Of a stretch of DNA of 64,000 bases, positions 44,492-53,680 are shown in pieces. Position numbers and translations under genes: made by a program. Each line of letters opens with the position of its first letter. The stretch's first letter is position 1. The notes under the pieces are model-generated. The model did no database searches. It saw only the letters and a list, made by a program, of their open reading frames with translations, and was not told where the DNA came from. This DNA is from Flavobacterium paronense (lineage in GTDB: Bacteria; Bacteroidota; Bacteroidia; Flavobacteriales; Flavobacteriaceae), in contig NZ_JAUFQN010000019.1 in NCBI RefSeq assembly GCF_030409795.1, positions 2,976,001 to 3,040,000 on the forward strand, given 5' to 3'.

Positions 44492-44538
44492 ACTGAACAC
44501 TAATCCCGATAGCTATCGGGAGAAAACTGAACACTAAT
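44492..44538. repeat. 18-base palindrome flanked by direct repeats of ACTGAACACTAAT
   Basis: ACTGAACACTAAT occurs at 44492-44504 and 44526-44538 and flanks TCCCGATAGCTATCGGGA (44504-44521), a perfect palindrome. The second copy supplies the stop codon of batE (CTA at 44534-44536 on the plus strand). The arrangement looks like an insertion with a duplicated target, or a terminator within a repeat. Confidence 0.75.
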
Positions 44539-45280
44539 TCTTAATTTCCTTAATCGTGCTTTCTTCAATCCAGCCTGTTGTTTCGTCGGTGAGTTCGACT
44601 TTTTTCCAGTTGGCGATGCTTTCCAGAATGTAAACTTTGGTTCCTTCGTGTAGCACAAAAGCATCAGTTGCAGCACTTTTTGGTTCGCTTTTTACGGATG
44701 CTGTTTCGGCAAAAACGATAGCCGGTCTTTCGTTATCCATGCGGCCTTTTTCATAAAAACCGGATGCAGCACTTAGGCCAATTCCGATGAGCCACAGAAA
44801 CATTCCAAAAAAGAAAATGCGCTTCAAAACAGTTGAATGCGAAAAGTAATACCCCACAAAAAAAAGCAAAAATAAGAAGGCAAAAGCCACTGCAATCCAT
44901 GCCCAAGTGTCATAATAATACTTTGAGGTTAAATCAGCCAGCAGTTTGTTGAAACCTACTTTTGGAATAACTTTGATATCGTCAATAGCCATTTTTCGGG
45001 CAAATTCTAAGTTGGTTTTTATCTCAGTATCGTTCGGGCTAAGCAATAAGGCTTTTTCAAAATTGAAAATCGCCGGTGCTACTTTATGCGATTTGTAATA
45101 GCAATTCCCTAAATTGAAATACAATTCCGCCGATTGTTTCCCGGAATTTACAACGCTTTCATAGCTAGAAATCGCAGCAATCCAATTTTCTTTTTCGTAG
45201 AATTTGTTTCCTTGGTCAAAACCAGTTTGTGCCAATGAAATCTGAAAAATTAAAAGGAATATGTAGAATATATTTTTCAT
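44534..45280 (-). CDS. batE: BatE: TPR and SH3-like membrane protein of the Bat operon
   Basis: The 248-residue product (start at the ATG 45278-45280; an upstream TTG frame is less likely) has a signal peptide, TPR-type helices at about residues 20-95 (WIAAISSYESVV, AELYFNLGNCYYKSHKVAPAI), two membrane helices near 125-165, and a C-terminal bacterial SH3 domain (VKSEPKSAATDAFVLHEG, WKKVELTDETTGWIEE). BatE is the last gene of the aerotolerance operon. The stop codon lies in a repeat. The spacer to batD is a heptamer array. Confidence 0.85.
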   Translation of the reverse strand: MKNIFYIFLLIFQISLAQTGFDQGNKFYEKENWIAAISSYESVVNSGKQSAELYFNLGNCYYKSHKVAPAIFNFEKALLLSPNDTEIKTNLEFARKMAIDDIKVIPKVGFNKLLADLTSKYYYDTWAWIAVAFAFLFLLFFVGYYFSHSTVLKRIFFFGMFLWLIGIGLSAASGFYEKGRMDNERPAIVFAETASVKSEPKSAATDAFVLHEGTKVYILESIANWKKVELTDETTGWIEESTIKEIKN

Positions 45281-45313
45281 TATCAATTATCAATTATTCA
45301 TTGTCAATTATTT
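45279..45313. repeat. heptamer array (ATTATCA-like x5) at the batD-batE junction
   Basis: Five abutting units ATTATCA, ATTATCA, ATTATTC, ATTGTCA, ATTATTT run from 45279 to 45313. They include the start codon of batE at one end and the stop codon of batD at the other, so the whole spacer is repeat. Confidence 0.7.
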
Positions 45314-47080
45314 TAATTGCTTTTCAAGTTCAGAAATAATCACCACCGCTTTGTCGTAATCATTTTGGATTGCCGATTCAGAAGAAAAAGCATAACGTGC
45401 CAATTCACAGTTTTCAGTTAACTGAATAAACTCTGAAACCGTTTCCGCATTTGCTTTTCGCGAAAGCAAAAGTTCTGTTATCTTGTCTTTGCTCATTTCC
45501 GAAGTTTCGATGTGCAGTTTCGCTTTCAGGAAATTGTGCATGGCTTTTTCAAGCGCAATGTAAAAAGGTTCTTTGTTGCCCAAATGTTTTTTGGCATCAC
45601 CCAAATATTTTTTAGCCAAAGCATTCGATTTTTTGATTTTGTTACCCACAACATCATTGTCCATTTCTTCTTTTTTCCTTCTTCCGATAATTAAAAACGG
45701 AATCGCTAAAAACGGAAGTAACACCAAAGAATAAAACAATCCTGAACCAAGGAAATCATCCTTTTCCATAGGTTGTAAAGTTGTTTTTTGTTTGATGTAA
45801 GCAAACGACTTGGCCGCTTCTAATTTGGTTTTGGCCACATCATTCGGATTAGCTTTTTCTGAACTTGCTACACTTGGTCCATCCAAAACATTGATTGTTA
45901 TGGGTTGGGAAGTAATGGTTTTATAGCTATTTGAACCCAAATCAAAGTAGGAGAAACGCATAGGTTTTATTTGGTAATTGCCTTTGTATTGTGGAATTAT
46001 CGTGTATTTATCCGAAATTCTTCCAGTCATTCCTGTTAAAGGTGTTGACACATTTTCGTCGTGAACCGGATCATACATTTCTAAAGCAGCAGGCAAAACA
46101 GGTTTTGGCAATGTAAACAATTTCATGTTTCCGGTTCCGACAACACTTACATCTAAATCTAAAGATTCTCCGTTTTTTAATATGGTTTTGGATGGTTTTA
46201 CTTGAAAATCCATACGACCAACAGCGCCGGAAAAATCTTCAGGTTTTCCTTTTTCAGGAAGTGCTTTTACGTTGATGACTTTGCTTCCGGCAGAAACTCG
46301 TTTACTGTCTTCGGTCATCATGGCTTGCCCCCAAAAATTTCTTTTATTTGTCGGCACCTGACAATCTATATCTAAAGAAAGTGGCTCAATTTCAAGCTTC
46401 CCGGATTTTTGTGGATATAAAACGGTTTTTCTTAAAATCACATAACGATATCGCTCGCCTTTAAAGATTCCGTCTTGTGCAACCAATTGTTTGATGTCGA
46501 TATTTTGACTCCAAAAATCATTGTATTTTGGTTTGTTTAATTCGCGCCAATTTGTGATTCCGATGTTGTAACTGAAATACAATTTGTAAACCACGGTAAT
46601 CGGTTCGTTCAGATATGGATTGGTTTTTGAAATATCTGCAACCAAATACAAGTTATCGTCTGCGCTTATGGCTGGAGCTTCATTTGGATCTTTTGGAATT
46701 TCAACCGCATTGGTCACATTGATTTTAACGGGTGATGTTTTATAAATCTGACCATTGATTTCAACCGATGCTTGTCTTAGTGTTAATGAGCCTTTCTGTG
46801 TAGGCAGTAAAATATAGATATACGATTTATTAAACGAACTTTTTCCGTTTATCCAGGATTGACTTACCGATTGACTTGGTCCGCCAACGACTTTAAATCC
46901 GCACGCTTCAAAATTTGGCGGTACAAAATTATCACCATCAGCATTCATTGTAAAATCAACACGAAGTCGTTCGTTTAATCCCAAAGAATTCTTGCTCACT
47001 TTTGCTTCAAATTGGACCTGAGCAAAAAATGATGAACTTATTAGTAAAACCGTTAAAATTATTATCCTTTTCATTTTCAA
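45308..47080 (-). CDS. batD: BatD: oxygen-tolerance family membrane protein
   Basis: The 590-residue protein starts with a signal peptide (MKMKRIIILTVLLISSSFFAQ) and has an extracytoplasmic beta-rich region with repeated Ig-like modules (SKNSLGLNERLRVDFTM, NPYLNEPITVVYKLYFSYN, SKTILKNGESLDLDVSVVGTG), a membrane helix near residues 443-463 (FYSLVLLPFLAIPFLII) and a charged cytoplasmic C-terminal region. It matches BatD. The role of Bat proteins is not settled; they support stress survival in Bacteroides and Leptospira. batC lies 21 bases upstream. Confidence 0.92.
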   Translation of the reverse strand: MKMKRIIILTVLLISSSFFAQVQFEAKVSKNSLGLNERLRVDFTMNADGDNFVPPNFEACGFKVVGGPSQSVSQSWINGKSSFNKSYIYILLPTQKGSLTLRQASVEINGQIYKTSPVKINVTNAVEIPKDPNEAPAISADDNLYLVADISKTNPYLNEPITVVYKLYFSYNIGITNWRELNKPKYNDFWSQNIDIKQLVAQDGIFKGERYRYVILRKTVLYPQKSGKLEIEPLSLDIDCQVPTNKRNFWGQAMMTEDSKRVSAGSKVINVKALPEKGKPEDFSGAVGRMDFQVKPSKTILKNGESLDLDVSVVGTGNMKLFTLPKPVLPAALEMYDPVHDENVSTPLTGMTGRISDKYTIIPQYKGNYQIKPMRFSYFDLGSNSYKTITSQPITINVLDGPSVASSEKANPNDVAKTKLEAAKSFAYIKQKTTLQPMEKDDFLGSGLFYSLVLLPFLAIPFLIIGRRKKEEMDNDVVGNKIKKSNALAKKYLGDAKKHLGNKEPFYIALEKAMHNFLKAKLHIETSEMSKDKITELLLSRKANAETVSEFIQLTENCELARYAFSSESAIQNDYDKAVVIISELEKQLK

Positions 47081-47101
47081 ATTGACTAATTTTAAAATTA
47101 A

Positions 47102-47863
47102 CTACCAATCTTTTTCTGCTTTTTTAGGATTGGCCTGTACTTTTTGTTTGTTTACTTTATCCTGAATTTTTTTCTCTTCATTGTTTACAGCATCTAATAA
47201 ATTCTCTAAACGTTGTTTCGAAATTCCGCCAGGTTGAGGTTTTGGTTGTCCTTGATTTTGATCTTTATTGTCTTTGTTATCTTTATTTTTATCTCCGTCT
47301 TTTTTATCTTTGTCTTTGTCTTTTCCGTCTTTCTTGTCGTCTTTTTTATCTTTGTCTTTGTCCTTGTTTTTATCGTCTTTTTTGTCCTTGTCTTTTTTGT
47401 CCTTGTCCTTTTTATCGTCTTTTTTTGGCGGATTATCTTTTAGCATATTTTTAGCCAAAGCATAGTTGTAACGTGTTTCCTCATCTGCCGGATTGTTCCG
47501 TAACGCATTTTTATAGGCTTCTACCGCTCCACCATAATCCTTATCTTTCATCAGTGTATTACCGATATTGTGAAACACCTGATGTTTTTCGGCTCTGGTT
47601 TTAGCGTTTTTCAAAGCTTTTGCGTAATGATATTTGGCTTCGCTTGATTGATTTTGTCTGTAAACCGCGTTTCCTAAATTGTAGGATGCAATCGATTTTT
47701 TCGGGTTTTTAGATTCCGAAATCCTGTATTCGGCTTCAGCATCATCATATTTTTTTTCGGCAAAAGAATCGTTTCCTTTTGGCAAATCTTTATCCTTTTC
47801 CTTCTCTTGGGCTTTCGCCAAAAAGGAAATCAGAATTAAACTATATAAAAGTAACTTTTTCAT
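47102..47863 (-). CDS. batC: BatC: TPR protein with Lys/Asp-rich tract
   Basis: The 253-residue exported protein has a signal peptide (MKKLLLYSLILISFLAKAQ), three TPR motifs at about residues 30-140 (KYDDAEAEYRISE, SIASYNLGNAVYRQNQSSEAKYHYAKALKNA in two parts, GGAVEAYKNALRNNPADEE) and then a tract of almost only Lys, Asp and Asn at about residues 147-201. The tract is a low-complexity charged linker, not an error, because the frame continues to KQRLENLLDAVNNEEKKI. Its start is directly at the batB stop. Confidence 0.9.
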   Translation of the reverse strand: MKKLLLYSLILISFLAKAQEKEKDKDLPKGNDSFAEKKYDDAEAEYRISESKNPKKSIASYNLGNAVYRQNQSSEAKYHYAKALKNAKTRAEKHQVFHNIGNTLMKDKDYGGAVEAYKNALRNNPADEETRYNYALAKNMLKDNPPKKDDKKDKDKKDKDKKDDKNKDKDKDKKDDKKDGKDKDKDKKDGDKNKDNKDNKDQNQGQPKPQPGGISKQRLENLLDAVNNEEKKIQDKVNKQKVQANPKKAEKDW

Positions 47864-48901
47864 TTATTCTTTTTCATTAAATAAATTCATCTTTTTCACC
47901 CATTTTGTCTTTTTCTCCAAAAGGAAAACATCCAAAAACAATAAGAAAAACCCAAATCCTAAAAACCATTGAAACTGTGATTTGAAATCGGCCATTTGTG
48001 TGCTTTCAAATTCTGTTTTTTGAATATTGTCTAAAGCATTTTTTACATAATCCAAAACATCTTTAGTTGAGTTGCCATCAACATAACCGCCACCGGCACT
48101 TTTTGCAATTGCTTTCAATACTTCAGCGTTTCTTTTAGTAATTACCACTTCGCCATTTTGGTCGCGCTGAAAACTTTCAACAACGCCATTTCTTTTCAAC
48201 GGAATGGTTCCTCCTTTTTCAGTTCCAACACCGATTGTCATTATTTTCAGCCCCACTTTTTTAGCTTCTTCAGCCGCATCGGCAGCCGCATCGGAATGAT
48301 CTTCACCATCGGTAATGATGATTAAAAGTTTGTTGGTTTTATCTTTTTTATCGATGTAAGTTGTTGCTAAATTAATTGCCTGATCAATTGATGTTCCTTG
48401 TGCCGAAATCATTCCGGGATTCATCGTCTGTAAAAACATTTTCCCAACGCTATAATCCGAAGTAATTGGCAAAACCGGGAAAGCACTACCGGAATAGGCT
48501 ATAATTCCAATTCGGTCGCTGCCTAGATTATTGATAATCTGTGAGACCAATTGCTTGCTTTTTTCCAAACGACTAGGCGCTACGTCTTCGGCCAACATAC
48601 TTTTGGAAACGTCAATCGCAAAAATGATATCAATTCCTTCGCGTTTTACGGTTTCTAATTTGGTTCCGATTTTTGGGTTAACCAATCCGATTATTAAACA
48701 AGTTAATGCTAGTAGAATTACAGCTAATTTCAAAGCAGATTTGAAAACTGATTTTTCGGGGCTTAATTTTTTGATTAAATCCAAATCACCAAACTCGCGC
48801 TGCTTTTTTCTTTTCCAGAATTGAATGTACAGGAAAAGTAATGCCATTACAGGAATGACAATCAAGAAATATAAATACCATTTTTCTTCTAACTCGTACA
48901 T
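47864..48901 (-). CDS. batB: BatB: von Willebrand A domain membrane protein
   Basis: The 345-residue protein has N-terminal membrane helices near 8-28 and 55-75, a VWA domain with the MIDAS motif DVSKS at residues 97-101 and IITDGEDHSD as the third metal-binding region, and a C-terminal helix near 315-335 (FQWFLGFGFFLLFLDVFLLE). VWA domains mediate protein binding with a metal ion. The MIDAS Ser-x-Ser is present. It lies between batA (6 bases upstream) and batC. Confidence 0.93.
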   Translation of the reverse strand: MYELEEKWYLYFLIVIPVMALLFLYIQFWKRKKQREFGDLDLIKKLSPEKSVFKSALKLAVILLALTCLIIGLVNPKIGTKLETVKREGIDIIFAIDVSKSMLAEDVAPSRLEKSKQLVSQIINNLGSDRIGIIAYSGSAFPVLPITSDYSVGKMFLQTMNPGMISAQGTSIDQAINLATTYIDKKDKTNKLLIIITDGEDHSDAAADAAEEAKKVGLKIMTIGVGTEKGGTIPLKRNGVVESFQRDQNGEVVITKRNAEVLKAIAKSAGGGYVDGNSTKDVLDYVKNALDNIQKTEFESTQMADFKSQFQWFLGFGFFLLFLDVFLLEKKTKWVKKMNLFNEKE

Positions 48902-48907
48902 AATTCT

Positions 48908-49909
48908 TTATATAAAACTTCTATAAATCGTATTTCGTAAACCAAATTCTAGTAAAACTAAAATCCCAGCAATCCAAACAAATAATCTGTATTTCTCATC
49001 ATAATCATAGAATTTCAGCTCTTGAATTTCTGTTGTTTCCAATTTGTTGATTTCTTTATAAATCGATTCCAATTTACTATTGCTGCTGGCTCTAAAATAT
49101 TTCCCACCAGTATTTCTAGCGATTGTCTGCAATAAATTCACATCAATTTCAACAGGCATCATTCGGAATAAAAAGCCACCATTTGGCGCATAAGCATATG
49201 GAAACATCGCGTTTCCATTAGTTCCGATTCCAATCGTGTAAACTTTGATTCCATATTCTTTTGCAATTTGCGAAGCCGTTTCGGGCTCAATAAAACCAGC
49301 GTTGTTCACACCATCAGTCAAAAGGATAATCACTTTGCTTTTGGCTTTACTGTCTTTTAAACGATTGACAGCAGTAGTTAATCCCATTCCGATTCCCGTT
49401 CCGTCCTGCAAAACATTGTCGTATTTAATACTTTGAATGGCTTCCTGAATAATTGCTTTGTCGCTCGTTACGGGCGTTTTTGTATAGGCTTCTGAAGCAT
49501 ACACTACAATTCCGATTCGGTCATTTGGTCGTCCTTCCACGAAGTTTTCGGCTACTTTTTTCAAAGCTTCCATTCGGTTTGGCTTTAAATCTTTGGCCAG
49601 CATACTTCCCGAAACGTCGATTGCCATTACAATATCAATCCCTTTAGTCGATTTTGTCTGGCTGCTGATATCTACTTTTCTTGGTCGCGCCATGGCAATA
49701 ATCAACGAACTCAATGCCAATAATCGCAATACAAATAAGAATGGTTTTAGTTTGGCTAACAACGATTTTTGTGCTTTGAAACCTTTTACCGAACTTATTT
49801 TCAAAGTTGCACCTTGCTGTTTTCTTTTCCAGATTTGCCACAAAACAGCTGCCGGAAGTACTAAAAACAACCAGAAAAATTCAGGATTTAAAAAGCTTAC
49901 CTCTTTCAT
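48908..49909 (-). CDS. batA: BatA: von Willebrand A domain membrane protein
   Basis: The 333-residue protein is a paralogue of BatB: helices near residues 10-25 and 57-75, VWA domain with DVSGS at 98-102 and LLTDGVNNAG as the later metal site, and a C-terminal helix near 310-328. Its start overlaps the stop of the upstream BatD-like gene by 4 bases, so translation is coupled. BatA and BatB are thought to interact within the membrane, by family. Confidence 0.93.
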   Translation of the reverse strand: MKEVSFLNPEFFWLFLVLPAAVLWQIWKRKQQGATLKISSVKGFKAQKSLLAKLKPFLFVLRLLALSSLIIAMARPRKVDISSQTKSTKGIDIVMAIDVSGSMLAKDLKPNRMEALKKVAENFVEGRPNDRIGIVVYASEAYTKTPVTSDKAIIQEAIQSIKYDNVLQDGTGIGMGLTTAVNRLKDSKAKSKVIILLTDGVNNAGFIEPETASQIAKEYGIKVYTIGIGTNGNAMFPYAYAPNGGFLFRMMPVEIDVNLLQTIARNTGGKYFRASSNSKLESIYKEINKLETTEIQELKFYDYDEKYRLFVWIAGILVLLEFGLRNTIYRSFI

Positions 49910-51537
49910 TCTTGTGCTGTTTGTAATTCGACCGAGTTCAACATTCTTTCGGCAATTTGTTGTCCGTATTTATCATCTTCACGATGCATTACCATAATAG
50001 TCTGCAGTCCGCCGTTTTGACTGAAAAGCAATACTTCATAATACATTTTGGTTGACTTGCCTTTTACTTTATCTAAAACAGTCATTGTACCATAAGCTTT
50101 CTTACCTGTAATTCCTTTTTGTGTATCAAAATCTTCTGTCTTCACGATGATGTTTTGCGCACCTTGTGCTTCCATAACTTTCAGATACCCTTCGGCTGTC
50201 TTATCTAAATCTATTTGTGTTTCTTGTTTGTAAGTTACTGTCGAAACCGAGATATAGAAATCTTCCAACAAGCTTCCGTAACCGAAAGTCTGCATTTCCT
50301 TAATCAACGCCATAGCATCTTTTGGAAGTGTTTTTGTGGCGTCAATTCGCTTTAACACTTTTGGTGTTTCGACTCTTACGCCGGGATTTCCGTATTCACT
50401 ATAAACCCATTGCCCTTCGACTAAATCTTTGGTTGGATGACCAAGGAAATTGTCTTTTACATAGTCAAATCCTTTGAAATAAATTAGGCCCAAAACAAAA
50501 AGAAGCAGCATTCCCAATAGGATTCCGATGGTCGAAATAATTCTAACGCGTTTTTGTTTTTTTAATTTTTGCAAACGCGCCAATTCTTTTTGTTGTTCGT
50601 TCCATAACGCCAGTTCATCATCATTTTCTACAACTTCCGGAATTGATTTATGAATGATTACGATAGAGCTTGAAATACGTTTTTTATCTTCCTCAATTTC
50701 AAAATCAAGCGGTTTTACCTTGGCAAATTTTACTAAATCAGCTTGCATTAAAACTTTTTCCAGATTTTCTACCGTTTCGTTTGAGAGTTTTAATTTCTTT
50801 TGTTTGGATGCTTTTCGCAAACCTTCAATGAGTTCCGAAGTTGTGCTTTCCATCGCTGGAATATTGATTTCTTCTTCGATATAATTACGCGCAATGTCTG
50901 TCAGTTCCGAATAATAATGTTTGATTTCACCTTTTTGCCATAGCTCTTTGGTTTCTAATTGTTGTAACAGAGTCGTTGCTTTTTCGATAGGCGATTTGAA
51001 AACAATCACTTCAGCTTTTGGTTGATTTTGTCTTTTCTTAATGAATTGATAAATGAAATAGCCAGCAATTCCAATAGCTAACAAGATCAAAAGGTAAATC
51101 CACCAAGTTCCTAACGGACTTTCAGCTTGCGCGATGTCTTTGATATCGAACATTTTTTGCTTTAATGTGTCGACTTTTACATCATTAACTTCTACTTTGA
51201 TGCTGTCTGAAAAAACAGGTTTTCCATTGATTAAAACAGGAATTCTTGGAATAATATATTTTCCGCTGTCGAATTGTGTTAAGCCATATTTTTTAATTAA
51301 TTCATATCGAGCACCGTTTTTAACCGTGTCAATTTTATAGGATTGAATAACTTCCAAAGCACCAAAATTCTTAGCTTCAGGGAATTTTACTTTGGATAAG
51401 GTATCAACATCGGTTTTTAAAGTCAATTTGAATTCGGCTCCGATTTTGTTTTTGGTAACATCCACAGAAGTTGTCACCTTTTGGGCAAAAAGCGAAGTCG
51501 ATAACAGAAAGAATGCTATATATAATTTGAATTTCAT
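49906..51537 (-). CDS. BatD-like membrane protein between DUF58 and batA
   Basis: The 543-residue protein has a signal peptide (MKFKLYIAFFLLSTSLFAQ), an Ig-like extracytoplasmic region (about 22-130), a membrane helix at about 145-165 (WWIYLLILLAIGIAGYFIYQF in two parts), a cytoplasmic helical region and a second membrane helix near residue 335-355 (ISTIGILLGMLLLFVLGLIYF in two parts), followed by a further exported segment of about 185 residues. The first half resembles BatD and DUF4381 proteins. It is conserved in this position in Flavobacteria, from memory. Spacing to neighbours is 4 bases on the DUF58 side and a 4-base overlap with batA. Confidence 0.8.
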   Translation of the reverse strand: MKFKLYIAFFLLSTSLFAQKVTTSVDVTKNKIGAEFKLTLKTDVDTLSKVKFPEAKNFGALEVIQSYKIDTVKNGARYELIKKYGLTQFDSGKYIIPRIPVLINGKPVFSDSIKVEVNDVKVDTLKQKMFDIKDIAQAESPLGTWWIYLLILLAIGIAGYFIYQFIKKRQNQPKAEVIVFKSPIEKATTLLQQLETKELWQKGEIKHYYSELTDIARNYIEEEINIPAMESTTSELIEGLRKASKQKKLKLSNETVENLEKVLMQADLVKFAKVKPLDFEIEEDKKRISSSIVIIHKSIPEVVENDDELALWNEQQKELARLQKLKKQKRVRIISTIGILLGMLLLFVLGLIYFKGFDYVKDNFLGHPTKDLVEGQWVYSEYGNPGVRVETPKVLKRIDATKTLPKDAMALIKEMQTFGYGSLLEDFYISVSTVTYKQETQIDLDKTAEGYLKVMEAQGAQNIIVKTEDFDTQKGITGKKAYGTMTVLDKVKGKSTKMYYEVLLFSQNGGLQTIMVMHREDDKYGQQIAERMLNSVELQTAQE

Positions 51538-51541
51538 TGTT

Positions 51542-52408
51542 TTATCTGGATTTAAAATAACCCAATAATTTTGTCACGTAACTTTCGTCAACTCTTGTAT
51601 TCACAGTTCCTGAACCACATTTTGAAAAGATATCTTTAAAGTAACTCACTTTATCCTGATATTGTTTTTCATAGCTCAAGCGTGCTTTTTTTGAACCTGT
51701 ATTTACTACTAAAATTTCTCCTGTTTCGGCATCTTCCATTTCTACCATTCCGATGTTTGGCATTTTTTCCTCGCGGATGTCATACACACGAACACCGGTA
51801 ATGTCATGTTTTTTTCCGGCAATTTTCAAGGTTTTCTCGTAATCATCATCAACCATAAAATCAGAAATCACAAAGACAATCGCTTTCTTTTTTTGTGTTG
51901 ATGAAAGAAATTTCAATGCTTGAGATAAATCGGTTTTTTTGCTTTTTGGCTGGAATTCAATTAACTCACGGATGATTCTCAATACGTGTGACTTTCCTTT
52001 TTTCGGCGGAATATATAATTCGATTTGGTCAGTGAATAAAATCAAGCCAATCTTATCATTATTCTGCGTTGCTGAAAATGCCATAGTTGCAGCAATTTCG
52101 GTTACGATTTCACTTTTTAGCTGATTTTTGGTGCCAAAACTTTCAGAACCCGAGATATCTACCATCAGCATCATCGTCAATTCACGTTCTTCTTCAAAAA
52201 CTTTTACGTAAGGTTCGTTGTAGCGTGCGGTTACGTTCCAATCAATGGCACGAATGTCGTCACCAAACTGGTATTGGCGCACTTCCGAAAACGTCATACC
52301 ACGGCCTTTAAATGACGTGTGGTATTCACCCGAGAAGATATGATCACTCAGTCTTCGGGTTTTGATTTCGATTTTACGAACTTTTTTGAGTAAGTCTTTA
52401 GTTTCCAT
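51542..52408 (-). CDS. DUF58 domain protein
   Basis: The 288-residue cytoplasmic protein has the DUF58 signature GRGMTFSEVRQYQFGDDIRAIDWNVTARYNEPYVKVFEEE (four joined parts) near residues 35-75, and a VWA-like core (VDISGSESFGTK, GLILFTDQIELYIPP, FVISDFMVDDDY). DUF58 proteins pair with MoxR-type ATPases. It lies 24 bases downstream of moxR and heads the Bat series, consistent with one operon. Confidence 0.93.
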   Translation of the reverse strand: METKDLLKKVRKIEIKTRRLSDHIFSGEYHTSFKGRGMTFSEVRQYQFGDDIRAIDWNVTARYNEPYVKVFEEERELTMMLMVDISGSESFGTKNQLKSEIVTEIAATMAFSATQNNDKIGLILFTDQIELYIPPKKGKSHVLRIIRELIEFQPKSKKTDLSQALKFLSSTQKKKAIVFVISDFMVDDDYEKTLKIAGKKHDITGVRVYDIREEKMPNIGMVEMEDAETGEILVVNTGSKKARLSYEKQYQDKVSYFKDIFSKCGSGTVNTRVDESYVTKLLGYFKSR

Positions 52409-52432
52409 TTCGCAAACAGTTTATAGTTTCTA

Positions 52433-53437
52433 CTAAGGAACTTCTATTTCGTTTACGATTTTGTTGATGATGTCAACAGAAGTAATGTTTTCGGCTTCCG
52501 CTTCGTAGGTAACTCCAATTCTGTGACGCAATACATCGTGAACCACGGCGCGAACGTCTTCTGGAATTACGTAACCACGGCGTTTGATAAAGGCATAACA
52601 TTTGGCTGCAACAGCTAAATTGATACTTCCACGAGGAGAAGCGCCAAATCCGATAAGTGGTTTTAAACTTTCGAGTTTGTATTTTTCAGGATTACGAGTG
52701 GCAAAAACAATATCTAAAATATATTTTTCTATTTTTTCATCCATATAAACCTCTCGAACTGCTTCTTGTGCTTTTAGAATTTGGGCAACTGTAACGACAG
52801 GGTTTACTTTTTCATAAGAACCTTTTAGATTTTGACGGATAACCATTCGTTCTTCATCCATTTTTGGATAATCGATAACGGTTTTGAGCATAAAACGATC
52901 GACTTGTGCTTCTGGTAACGGATAAGTTCCTTCCTGTTCAATTGGATTTTGAGTAGCCAAAACTAAAAACGGTCTGTCTAATTTGAAAGTTGTATCTCCG
53001 ATTGTAACTTGTTTTTCCTGCATCGCTTCAAGCAAAGCCGATTGTACTTTTGCTGGCGCACGGTTAATCTCATCTGCAAGAACGAAGTTGGCGAAAATTG
53101 GTCCTTTTTTTATAGAGAATTCGTTGGCTTTAATGTTATAAATCATCGTTCCAACAACATCAGCAGGCAATAAATCGGGTGTGAACTGAATACGGCTGAA
53201 ACTACCGTGAACGGCTTGTGATAATGTATTTATGGCTAATGTTTTTGCTAGACCGGGAACGCCTTCTAACAGAATATGTCCTTGACCTAAAAGTCCAATT
53301 AACAATCGTTCTACCATGTGTTTCTGACCCACGATGACTTTGTTCATTTCCATTGTCAGTAAGTCGATAAAAGCACTTTCTCTTTCAATTTTTTCATTAA
53401 TTGCTCTAATATCTAAAGCAGTACCATTTTCTTCCAT
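52433..53437 (-). CDS. MoxR-type AAA+ ATPase
   Basis: The 334-residue AAA+ chaperone-like ATPase has Walker A GVPGLAKT at residues 59-66, Walker B FVLADEIN at 118-125 and NRAPAKVQSALLEAMQEKQV; LATQNPIEQEGTYPLPEAQ and GASPRGSINLAVAAK complete the MoxR set. MoxR ATPases act with VWA proteins to insert cofactors or assemble complexes; the target is unknown here. It is the first gene of the moxR-DUF58-bat operon on the minus strand. The 243-base gap upstream to 53680 shows nothing clear. Confidence 0.95.
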   Translation of the reverse strand: MEENGTALDIRAINEKIERESAFIDLLTMEMNKVIVGQKHMVERLLIGLLGQGHILLEGVPGLAKTLAINTLSQAVHGSFSRIQFTPDLLPADVVGTMIYNIKANEFSIKKGPIFANFVLADEINRAPAKVQSALLEAMQEKQVTIGDTTFKLDRPFLVLATQNPIEQEGTYPLPEAQVDRFMLKTVIDYPKMDEERMVIRQNLKGSYEKVNPVVTVAQILKAQEAVREVYMDEKIEKYILDIVFATRNPEKYKLESLKPLIGFGASPRGSINLAVAAKCYAFIKRRGYVIPEDVRAVVHDVLRHRIGVTYEAEAENITSVDIINKIVNEIEVP

Positions 53438-53680
53438 AGTTACTCTATTTATTCTAATATGTGACGGTTATAATTTTAACATTTCAAAAGTGAAAATTTA
53501 ATCTCTTACGAGATGTTAACAATGCGTTAAAACTTTACAAAACATCCCGATTTTAAGGATGATTTATGATTTTCTTTTTATAATTTTAAGACCTAATCTG
53601 TTTTCGGAAATTTTTAGTAGTAAAATAATTAAATTTCTAAAATACAAATTCATATATCTTCATCATTTAAAATAATTAAA

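Noticed and set aside
47213..47465. Plus-strand hydrophobic ORFs opposite batC
   Set aside because: They are a by-product of the Lys/Asp-rich tract read on the other strand (Phe, Leu, Val-rich).
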